Assembly: GCA_030490835.1 (NCBI GenBank)
Contig: CM059975.1
Span: forward strand, 6,847,579 to 6,911,578
Length of the DNA: 64,000 nt
Source: Annona cherimola
Lineage: Eukaryota > Streptophyta > Magnoliopsida > Magnoliales > Annonaceae
Reading direction: 5' to 3'
Below are positions 1-9,979 of the stretch, in pieces. The position numbers and the translations under genes were made by a program. The notes below the pieces were generated by a model that had not been told where the DNA came from, ran no database searches, and saw only the letters and a list, made by a program, of their open reading frames with translations. How positions within the stretch are numbered: the first letter of the stretch is position 1; each line of letters starts with the position of its first letter.

Positions 1-261
1 AGAACATCCTAGAATGCTACTTCTAGATTACTGAAAGAAGTGCCAAATTTAAATTAGGTGCTGTCTTATTATTCAGTTCATTTTTTTGGGTGCCAATTCT
101 CACATCCTATGATTTGAGAAACTGTCAGTAGATGCTGGATGTTATGCGATGTATGTCACAATAATATTGTTGATGCATTATTAGAGCTGCAATTCTGTAC
201 TTAATTGTGGTTTGCCCCATCTGCGGTTTCACATTTGGTCTGCTATGTCATATACTTGCAG

Positions 262-3200
262 GAGGCATGCAGATTCTATACCATAGAAAGTGCCTTTGCT
301 CTAACTGTGGCTTTTCTTATCAATATATCTATTATTTCTGTGAGTGGTGCCGTCTGCAACTCCTCTAACCTTGGTCTGGAGGATCAGAAAAGCTGTAAGG
401 ACCTGGATCTAAACAAAGCTTCATTTTTACTCAAGGTAAAATCCTTATGATCAGCGGGCAAGTGTTAGCATTATCCTTTTCATCTTTTTAGCTTGCCCAG
501 ATTACTTTTGAAAGGGTTCATTTTTCTTTCTTTATCATTTATATGCTGATATGATGGTAACTTCCTGCATAATTTGTCCTAAAGGAATCTCAAGCAGACA
601 ACCATCTCTTTGGCTTAATGAAGCTAACCAATATGTTTCGTAAAGTGAAACATGCTGAAGGCATAACCATGCCATGTTCTTCTTCTATGGATTTCATGTC
701 TAGGTGGGTAAGCTTGGCCTGTGAAGTTGAACCGATTACTGATCAGGCACATCATGTGACAATGAAGTCTCTGTGGATTATATGCCATCTGTAACTATCA
801 CACCCCCTGCAATATGAGAGATTCATCTTACACTTAGGCCAGGCTCAGTGGTGAAGCCCATGGAGGGCTGAGCTGGGGACGCCTAGCCCGGTATTGAAGT
901 CTCTAGGGACTGAACCAAAGAAGTATAGTCGTGACTGATGCCATGGCAAGACCTGATTGTAAGTTGAAGCTCTTATATCCCCCGTGGATGTGACTGTAAC
1001 AATGAAGTCTCTATGTATATTTGCTTTTAAACAATGAAGTCTCTTATCTCTGGATTGATAGAATTCATTAATATTCATGCGTTATCCTTCAAAATTTTTG
1101 GACAACAGAGGTCTTGTTACAATCTGTTACACGTCTCCGTGCTTCTTGCCATGTTTCTCATGCAAGTTGAAAATTTTATTTCCTCACTTCAGGATAGAAC
1201 ACACCCTCTATGCCTAACCTGTTAATGTTTGCATTACAGAATGTTTTAGGTAGTTGGAGCTCCAAGCTTTTTGCAATTGCTTTATTAGCATCTGGTCAGA
1301 GTTCTACTATAACAGGAACCTATGCCGGACAGTATGTCATGCAGGTATTTCTCCCAAATATCCCACGCTTTCTCATTAGCAGAAGTGATGCAAGCGTAAT
1401 TGCACACTGGTATACATATTTTTTTAGCAAGTATTATTTTGAACTTTGCTATTCATTTTTACACACCATTTGAAATAAATGAATAAAATACAAACAAGGA
1501 CACAGTACAATTTCATGTGATCTGGATAATGAGACTCTTTGTTAGATATCTGAAAATTGACTGTGGCTGTATAGCCACCATCAAATTACATTTTGAGATT
1601 CAACTGTTGGCCTTTTGGATTTTATTGTAATTTGTATATATTTTCTGTTCTTTATTCTGACGTGTAAAATAGTTGAAGAAAACAGAGTAAATAGATTACT
1701 GATGAAAAATTATTGCTGAGCGGGAGTATGTTAGGAACAAAATTACGAATCCAGTGACTGGGAGTTGGGGGATGTGTAATGTCTTTTTCAAGAGTTGCTG
1801 TTTTATGTACTTAGATAAGCTATCAAGTTACTCCTACTGTGACAAAGTTTCAAGCTACACTTAATTGCATACTCTTCTTGCATGATAAATCCACATATTC
1901 ATATTTTCTGCTTCCATCGATTTATTGCTATTTTCTTCAATATAGTCTTTTGGTTTTCTAAATTGTTGATTGATATCTTCCCATTGTTTCTATTGGATTG
2001 GATCTTAGTCTGTCATACATTGCTTTTCCATCAGCCTTCAAACAAAATTTTGATCTGAATCATCATAGACATAGTAACTGTATGTGTTCTGGTGGTCCTT
2101 GTTTGTCTCCAACTCTCATTGCATTTGCTGTTGTTGCAGGGGTTTCTTGACCTGCGGCTTCAACCATGGCTACGAAACTTTTTGACCCGATGCTTGGCAA
2201 TAGTTCCAAGTCTAATTGTTTCAATCATTGGTGGATCTGCTGGAGCTGGAAAGTTAATCATAATTGCATCGGTAATTAGATCAGTATCTCTACATTAAAA
2301 ATATTTGTAGCTTCTCACCTCTTTTGCGACTAGTTTCTAGACTAGATCTTTACAATCACTAAAAAATTTGGACTCACTGCATGCATGTGTTTCTTGTGAA
2401 GCCTTTGTAAATGGGAATTCATGATGCGTACATCCATATACGACACACCTCTCTAGCTAGACTATGTTACAAGTTCACACTTTGATCGAATTTATACCTG
2501 CTATAGGTTGTCTGAAAAGAGTGGCATGATTGTTCTTTCCAATTTGGAGTAAATGGGACAGTATTTTTGGTGCCTACTATATGATCCAAAGTTCCAATGG
2601 TTTTTCCATGCTTACAACTTGAATAGACAATTTGCCAAGCCTATCCTCAATGCATCGTCTAGCCTCTGATTATGTAGTAAGTGAGACAATGTGGTTGACA
2701 GCCATGCGTTAACCTCAAAAAGCACCTAGAGTTATGGTATTAATAGTTGGTAGGACTTGACAATTATCACAGAAAAAAAATATTGTGTTTCCATGATATC
2801 ATCTAGTCCAACTCTAAGTGGTTCATAAAGGTTTTTCATGGCGATTTTGATTTTCCATTTAATATACAATCTGAAATGAACCTCTGTCATGAATTGACAT
2901 TTTTATATCTAAGGGTGTGTTTGTTTAGGGTAAAAAAGTATCAGCTAAAACTTTTCAATTTAAAACTTTTCACTCTTCATAATTACTCTATTTTTTAATT
3001 ATTTTTTCACATTTTTCTATACAAACGACCCTACTTTTCAATCATTTCTACACAACTATCCATACAACTAACCTATCTATTTTAACTTTATTCTCTTTAC
3101 TCCTCATCATTACTCCTATTATATCACATCACTTTCTATTGATTTGACAACTTCTACTCCAAAAACTTTTCATCAAAAGTTTTACCTCCAACCAAACACA

Positions 3201-4190
3201 CCCTAAGTCTAATATCCAGGATTTCTGTAGCCTTCCGATTATCTTGTTGCATTTGTTTTCTCTATTATTTGTCAATTCTGATATTTTATCATGCAGATGA
3301 TCCTTTCATTCGAGCTGCCATTTGCTCTAATTCCACTTCTCAAGTTCACAAGTTGCAAGAGCAAGATGGGTTCATATGCTAATTCTATTTTGGTGAGATT
3401 CTCTGAACTCTGCTCCATGTTGTGGTTGCATCTTCCATTCCCTTGTAAATTTTTTTTTTTGTTAGTATTTATACAGAACTAATATTACACTCAATCACTT
3501 TCACGACCCTCACACAATGGAGGAAATTTTTTGTAAATACCCCCCACCTCCAGGAGGGGAAATCTGTAAAACCCCTACTACTAGAGGGAAATTGCAATAA
3601 TAGCACCCGCAGCATGCCAGAATTGAAACCATGCCGGCACCAAGGTTGCCATTAGCGCTTACCACCAGGGCACTGCCCCGGTGGCTTCCCTTGTAAATTC
3701 TGTAATACAAGACAACAATCCCAACAAGATGTGATTATTGCCCGCGTTTTAGTCTTTCAGACTGAAAAGTTGCCAACCCAGGTTTGTGAAAGATACGCTT
3801 TAGTAGGCTTCTTACACATTCAATCTCCTAACTCTTATTTCCTTTCCCGGGCAGATTTCAACCGTCACGTGGATAACAGGGACTCTGATTATGTCCATCA
3901 ACGTCTATTTCTTTGTAACCAACTTCATCAAGTTGCTACTCCGCAGCCATATACCTATTGTACTGAAAGCCTTTGCTGGAATTTTCGGCTGTGCATGCCT
4001 GTTGCTTTATCTAGCCGGGATTTCCTACTTGGTCATTCGCAAGAACAGAAAAACAGCTGGTCAATTGCCGCAAGGGCCAGAGCTGGGACGAAGTTGTGGC
4101 CATTCCGACGTTGGAAATAGCCTCCCGAGAGAGGACATTGTAAGTATGCAGTTGCCTCAGGGGAGGATCGAAACATCCGATATCGACTGA
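262..4190 (+). CDS. NRAMP: NRAMP divalent metal transporter, 3' part (5' end outside window)
   Basis: Five exons can be joined in frame, all with GT-AG borders and phase 0: 262-435, 1240-1344, 2140-2271, 3297-3392 and 3855-4190 (stop included). The joined 281 residues hold the last membrane segments of an NRAMP proton-coupled divalent metal (Fe/Mn type) transporter. The family's conserved transport block [20 protein letters not shown] spans the exon 2/3 junction. The hydrophobic segments [46 protein letters not shown] and the final two helices are all visible. The tail [12 protein letters not shown]...TSDID resembles plant NRAMP1/6-type proteins. The N-terminal half, with the first metal-binding helix, lies upstream of position 1, so the start and promoter cannot be seen. 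No frame break is present. Introns 3 and 4 carry a MITE and a SINE-like insertion. The family is certain; the exact paralogue is inferred. Confidence 0.93.
773..1031 (+). repeat. Possible SINE-like insertion in NRAMP intron 1
   Basis: Within intron 1 the segment GGCTCAGTGGTGAAGCCC (from about 844) resembles a tRNA A box, and CCCGGTATTGAAGTCTC about 50 bases later resembles a B box. The 13-mer CAATGAAGTCTCT occurs at 760-772, 1000-1012 and 1032-1044, which could be target-site duplications around a retroposed segment. The A box sits about 70 bases inside the left repeat, further than usual, so the borders are uncertain and a degenerate or nested element is possible. Confidence 0.3.
2913..3203. 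mobile_element. Tourist-like MITE (family A) in NRAMP intron 3
   Basis: A 291-bp AT-rich element bounded by terminal inverted repeats: GGGTGTGTTTGTTT at the left and AACCAAACACACCC at the right. It is flanked by the 3-bp duplication TAA (2910-2912 and 3204-3206). A TAA/TTA target site and this terminal sequence are typical of PIF/Harbinger (Tourist) MITEs. It has no coding capacity. It is the best preserved member of a family seen about nine times in the window and serves as the reference copy. Confidence 0.85.
3452..3685 (-). mobile_element. tRNA-derived SINE in NRAMP intron 4
   Basis: A 234-bp GC-richer insert flanked by a perfect 14-bp duplication TTCCCTTGTAAATT (3438-3451 and 3686-3699). 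It starts with a run of T next to the left duplication, which is a 3' poly(A) tail on the minus strand. Reading minus from 3685, a Pol III A-box-like GCCCTGGTGGTAAGCGC (3671-3655) is followed by a B-box-like GGTTTCAATTCTGG (3630-3617). The position, order, spacing and long duplication are those of a tRNA-derived SINE retroposed by a LINE. I cannot assign a named family. Confidence 0.7.
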
Positions 4191-4666
4191 TTTTAGGGAG
4201 GGATGGAGTGCGTGCATCAAGATGAGGAGCCAGAACTACTGGCAGTACTTGTCCAGAGACGGCATTTGTACATTTTTTTTTTTTTTTTGGCCGAGAAGTA
4301 CAAATTTTACCTATCCTACTATGCTGCTACTTTAAACAATGCTTGAAATTGAGCCTGCATTTGATAGCCATCTATTTAGGCACGGATTCTTAAGGGGAAC
4401 GACACTCAACTTCAATAGCTATCAATTTTAGAAAACTGAACTGATGAACTTTTTCCACTTAGGATTCTGAATGCTAAGAAAAAATAGTTACTGCCTGTGC
4501 TACATCCAGTAGGCCACGGAATTGCATCAGGCTGTCTTTACGTGAAAAAAGATTGACAGTCTGCATCAGTCACCAAAGCATGCAGGTTTCGGTGATAAGA
4601 CTGCAAAAATCCAATTTGCAAATAGGAATTTGAACGACCAGCATGCCCTGAGTTTTGCGGCGTTGA
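4191..4666. other. NRAMP 3' flank
   Basis: Non-coding stretch after the NRAMP stop codon, presumably containing its 3' UTR. It holds a long T run near 4270-4287 and no supportable gene. It ends at the solo LTR target-site duplication. Confidence 0.6.
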
Positions 4667-5455
4667 TGTGAAACTCCAATCTTAGACACGTGTACAAAAC
4701 CTTAGGTAATGTATTAATGAAATATATCTTCATGAGTATAAAAACATTTGTATTAGAGGTTAAAGAAATGCAATTGTGGGATTAAACCACGTGAATAGTA
4801 ACCGAGGTGATTAAGAGTTAATCATGTAGATTAACCTAATCACAAAATGACAAAAAGGAGATTTAATCACTACAGAGCGAAATAGCAATACTTTTTAATA
4901 TTTTAATGGAATTTTAGATTTTAGTGGCAAATTAAAGAAAAATTCATAATTTGCAATCCGGGCGTCGAATTTCGATGAAATTTTTTATGGATCGTTAAAA
5001 ATTCATAATGAACATGATGAATGGGTTAGGATGTGATGAAAATCACAAATCAAGGGTCAAGATGAAACGTTAAATGGTGATCAAAAAGTAACTTATCTTT
5101 TTCATTAAATTACTTTTGACTTTTTATTAAAATAAATAATTAAAAAATTAAAAAATTAAATGAAAAGGCAGCTATGGCAGGGATGTTGCAAGGGGGTGGT
5201 AGAATAATTGACCAAAATCAACAGTCCAAATTCATCATGATCATAAATCAAGGGCTTGGATTTAATTAGCTTAAATTAATTAATTTTAAAAATAATAAAT
5301 AATAAATAAAATAGGGCTGTCATAGGGGGGATGGAGCAGCAGTAGGGTGGGTTGCACAAGGCTCTATGCACTTTTTGAAATTATAAAAAAACACATTTGC
5401 AATTTAACACCTTTAGCAAGGGGGGTAAAATCCAATTTGATGAAAAATTAAACCC

Positions 5456-5463
5456 TATAAATA
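5456..5463 (+). promoter_or_regulatory. TATA box of the solo LTR promoter
   Basis: CCCTATAAATAGGAGG is a strong plant TATA context inside the LTR, about 790 bases from its left end. Transcription would start near 5490, just before a C-rich leader (CACCCAGCTCC), as at a U3/R border. If active it would read rightwards towards the 3' side of the convergent STIP gene. Confidence 0.6.
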
Positions 5464-6434
5464 GGAGGCAGGGGTGGACATCCAAGAGCACATTCACCCA
5501 GCTCCAACTTGAGCAAATCCCAGCTCCCAAACCCTCCCACACGTCCAAAGAAAGAAAGGAGAAAATTAGAGAGAGAAAGTGTGAAAAAAGAGGAATATCT
5601 TCACTTCGGGTAAGTGATTTCTATCTAAATTTCTTTTGGATGTTAAGTAGGGTAAAACAATGCTTAGATAATGCCTAAGCATGAGAAAATAAGTATGGTT
5701 ATAATGCCAAAGTGGAATTATGCCTAAACATTGAAAATTTTGAGCAAAGATAGAGCATTCGGGAAAATAACGTATGATATGTGTAAATAATGCTCCAAAA
5801 TTGATAAATAATGATTTGGGATGTATGAATATGATAAATATGATGTTGGAATAATGATTTATTAATTTCATGATTTTTGGAATTAAGAATTATGCTTAAG
5901 TGAATTTATGTTGATTTTTAGTATATGGAGAAAATAATTTATTTAGCCAAGTTAATGATGATAAATTCAAAATGTATGAATTTTTCCATGATATACTAAG
6001 CATAAGCTATGTCATGGTATTTTTTATTTTTGGAAAAAATGTCAATTTTTGAAACCCATGAACAGTAACTCACGTTGCTGTGAACAGTAACCTCGGGTGA
6101 ACATTACCATGAACAGTGATTTGTGAACGGTGATGATAAACAGTAATCTGCTACAGTAACTGTGAACAGTGAACAGCGTGATTTTGGAAAAATTGGAGAT
6201 TTATTTTTTTTATAAGGATATATGAATTTAATTTTTAAGGATTTATAAATAAAAATCCATATAAAGAGGTAATGATCAAGTATTTATAAAAGGATAACCT
6301 TTATAAAAATGAGGTAACATGTGATCATAAAGCATGTATGGAAAACAATCTAAGACATGGAATAGATGGATAAAATATCCAATTTCCTTGTATAGGAAAA
6401 AGAAAGAAAAAAGTGGAGGACACAGACTGAGGAG

Positions 6435-6606
6435 GTAAGCAAGCACAACTTTGAAAATGTGATTTTATTGCTTCATTGTAAGCAAGCACAATTTTGAAAA
6501 TGTGATTTTATTGATTCATTGTAAGCAAGCAAATTTTTTAAAATGTGATTTTATTGTTTCATTGTAAGCACGCAAACCCTTTTGAAAATATGTTTTATTC
6601 TCAAGT
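6435..6606. repeat. 43-bp tandem repeat in the solo LTR, about four units
   Basis: Units starting GTAAGCAAGCACAA begin at 6435, 6478 and 6521, with a shorter diverged unit at 6564. Each unit has the form GTAAGCAAGCA, then an AT-rich part with TGTGATTTTATTG, then TTCATT. The exact 43-bp period shows tandem duplication inside the LTR. Confidence 0.85.
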
Positions 6607-7203
6607 ATTTATGAAATGTGTTTAAGGGTGGTCATTCCTACAATGTTTTGAAATGATGAATGTTTATGAGTTTTTATGAAAAGTCATGTCGGCATATTGA
6701 TATCATGTGATGTTTATGGACATGTGCACATATATAATGTATAATGAAGAGGCTTTGGTGGAGGTAAAAAGCGAATCAGAGGGTCCCCCTTCACTATTGC
6801 TGAGTCGTATGGGCTGTGTGCCGACGGCGTTTTCCCCAGAGGTGGAGGCAAATGAATGTTATGTGTGAATGAATGCATTGCATTTTCATACATGGATTAA
6901 AAAGGAAAACATAGATTTGAAATGATGTTTTTAAGGAATTTTGCAAATAATTCTCTACATGAGAATGACAAGTCACCTAGTGTAAGAAGTATATAATGTC
7001 GGGAAAATCAAAAGTCATGCATGTAGGAACCATGTAGGCGTCAAGAGGAAGAGAGGTTCCCCTTGATGAGGCAACGTTGAAAACTGACGGCGTATTAGAC
7101 CATGCTATGTGAGATGTTCTCTGGGCTAGCGTACCCGCACACGAAGGTTTATGTCATGAATGGAAAAGGAGTATTTGCACATCCAATATTTATAAAATGA
7201 TTT

Positions 7204-7395
7204 TTATGAAAAGATTTCTGTGCATTTGATAGTTGATCACTTGTTAAGTGTCTCCTATCGAATGAAGAGAAATGCATTTGCGAATGGTTTATGAAAAGGT
7301 TTCCAAGAATGATTTACAAAAAAGTTTATATTCCATTGGTAGTTGATCACTTGGTAAGTGTCTTCTATCGAATTGAGAGGAATGCATTCAAAATG
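7204..7395. repeat. 110-bp tandem duplication in the solo LTR
   Basis: The block AGTTGATCACTTG, then AAGTGTC, then CTATCGAAT and AATGCATT, occurs at 7231 and again at 7341, a 110-bp offset. The two units differ by scattered substitutions. Confidence 0.7.
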
Positions 7396-7812
7396 AAAAA
7401 TACTTGCTTATTAAGTTTCGACTCATGTTTTGTTTTTCCAACCTCAAACAGGTGCAAGGGAAAGCCAAAAGATGAAGAGCATGTGTTGCTAAAGGAAAAG
7501 AAAAATCTACAAAGGTTAGTAAATTTTTGTATGAATAGATGCCCTAATGGGATATGATGAGAAAGGACATGGGTTGTATAAAATTATGAAGTTACGAATA
7601 ATATAAATAAATTGGTGATTTATGATGATATGGATAAGTCCATTATGAATGATGATGAGCATATGTTTATGTGATGAAAAAAAAAAATTGGACGAGATCC
7701 AATTTAGTATCCGCCGCGTGATCAGGGCAACAATCCTCATTCACACTTACCAATCGACAAGATCTTGAAGTAAGGACTATGTGGACGCCTCGGTTCGGGT
7801 CGCCACAGTTGA

Positions 7813-8800
7813 CCACCCGAACAAAGGATTTTCGAAGTTCATGTTGAATTATTATTAGTTAAGCGTTCATCCAATTTGAATAGCCTAAATCTCTGGACAC
7901 TTGAAAATATTGGATCAACGCTGATAGCCACCTGCATAGCTGCGGCTTTTTAAAAAAGAGGCCTCAAGGTCACCCATGCACAACAGATGTGGTGGCAGAT
8001 CATTTGATTATCTTCGGATGTCATGTAAAGTCTGCTTGAATTGCCATTGTTTAACTGAGCCTGCTTGAATTACCATTGTTTAACTGAGTCATTGACTGCT
8101 TAGGATCATCCCATTGCATAGGATAGGATGGGAATGGGATTTCCCATTCTAAAAAACACCTCCAATTTTCAATACAATTTCATTGTTCCTATAACTAAGA
8201 ACCGTGCTTTTTTACATTCCACTAGATTATGCAATTACATAAGTATTCTATCTCTTAGCGTGAAGGGACCAAATTTTCAGCCTGAAAGTTAGTTCCTGCA
8301 AGTGGTTCTTTCGCCGCTCCATACTTGACTCACTCGGCTGAATATTCTCATTATCTCACCTTCAAAACCCAACCCAGCCTTGCAAGGTACTGCAGGAATC
8401 TTGTCTCAGCTTCTCCGTTCCAAAACCTTGAAACAGTAACAGGAAAGCCAGCATTAATGAAAGGAAACTAAAGAGCAACGTCCAGCCGTAGTACAGATGT
8501 GTAATCCTTGAATGCGTAGCCGAAAAAAGCTGATTGAGCATTTGGATGAATCACATTTTTTCCACTGAATGAATCCCTGGCTCTGCGCAGCTCAGCAAAC
8601 CAATAACACTAATTCAGCAAAACAACCAAATTCATTACCTCAAGAAGCTAGAAGGAACAGACCATTCAAGTCAGGTAAAGTGAACTGATGGTGAGGCCTG
8701 CCTTGTAGTAAATGTTGAGTCCAAATATTTAACAGATTTTTTTTTTTTATTGGAACTGATTTGACTGAACCATTTTAATTAGAACCCCCATGAGGCATTC
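7813..8800. other. Intergenic, no gene seen
   Basis: Non-coding sequence between the solo LTR and the 3' side of the STIP gene. A short direct repeat (GCCTGCTTGAATTACCATTG-like, about 8030-8090) is the only local structure noticed. No supportable ORF on either strand. Confidence 0.5.
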
Positions 8801-9979
8801 CAGATTCATGACCATGGCTGGGATTCCTGCAAGGCCCAAATCTTAGCAACCCACCAAGTTTGCCTCACTGAAGGTTCCTCTTGTTTGGAAAGTACCTGTC
8901 GATGAAATTTTGCATGACACCACGTATCTTCCACTTGAAAACACAATATCAGTTTCAAGAATCTAGGAATTAGAAGGGAAGAGAATAAGAGGAAACCAAG
9001 AGTAGTGAATAACCGCATGGCCACAGAGGAAACCTATCTCATGTCCCACAGCAATTACACACATCTCAACACTGCTACACAAGGCAACCAGCACTCTCCA
9101 ACCGTAGAATGCATTATAGTGAAGGGTGGGTTGCAGGATTCTGTAACAGTAAACTTCTTGCAAGTTCCTTCAGCAAAGCCAACCCTTCTAGCGATGTTAT
9201 CACAACACCTCTCATGCTTTTAGCCACAATATGAATTCCATTGAAACCTGGCAAATAGTAGAGTACGGGAAGATCAGACATTATGTTTTCTTCTCTTTTC
9301 AAGAATTTGAATCTCAGCATGGTAGAATCCCTTATCTTTTATTCTTAGCTCTTTTAATCTTGTTGCAGAACCTATAGGATTTCATTATGGTGCGCATGGC
9401 AATATATACCTATCAAAACAACCTTGCTTTTACCCAAGATAACCTATATTTTTGATAGGTCGCTATTTAGTATCTCCTATTTATTTTAGCTTTATTCATT
9501 TTGTGGTTGACAGGATCTCTAATTCCATTTCCTTCCTTACCTCTCCTTTTCCCTAACCGTGGCCTTAATTCGTTCCTATAGGCAAATGCATTAAGAATCC
9601 ACAGGCAAAACGAAGTAACATTTAGCTTTCTAATACTAATTTCAAGCTACAAAATATGTAGAAACCAGAAACATCTGTAAGCGTGGTGCTAAGGAAAACA
9701 TTTCTAAAGCTAAAAGAAGAGGAGGAACAGATAAAAAAATTGCAGAATCCCGACCCAACCATATTTATTTCTTTTCTTTTCTAGTCAATAGAGCATGGTT
9801 CATATTCCAATCACATCTAGAAGCATGTCAGAAAATTAATGACATAGTATTCTGCATTGCAGGAACAAATAACTCTTCACATCAATTGAACAACAGGATA
9901 CGCAGCAAGCATTACAACTGAAGTGAAGAAATGAATGCATAACTCTACCTGGAAAGCTCTGTGGTGTAGATTTTGAAAT
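8801..9979 (-). other. Likely 3' UTR and downstream flank of the STIP gene
   Basis: Sequence downstream of the minus-strand stop codon at 9980-9982. Its composition is less AT-rich than the intergenic regions on either side, and the small ORFs here have no recognisable domain. I read it as 3' UTR, possibly spliced, plus flank. The polyadenylation site is not resolved. Confidence 0.4.

Larger units (their letters stand above)
4667..7807 (+). mobile_element. Solo LTR of an LTR retrotransposon (3141 bp)
   Basis: The segment begins TGTGAAACTCC and ends GGTTCGGGTCGCCACA, so it has the TG...CA ends of an LTR. It is flanked by the perfect 5-bp duplication GTTGA (4662-4666 and 7808-7812). There is no internal domain, no second LTR, and no primer-binding site after 7807, so it is a solo LTR left by recombination between two LTRs. 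A TATA box lies at 5456-5463 on + and gives the orientation. The segment between 6060 and 6180 repeats GTGAACAGTAA-like units, often seen in plant Gypsy LTRs. The large length suggests a Gypsy lineage with long LTRs; that assignment is inference. Confidence 0.85.

Noticed and set aside
4774..4790. TGTGGGATTAAACC as a possible left end of the LTR
   Set aside because: Its flanking bases do not match those after 7807, whereas TGTGAAACTCC at 4667 is preceded by the exact GTTGA.
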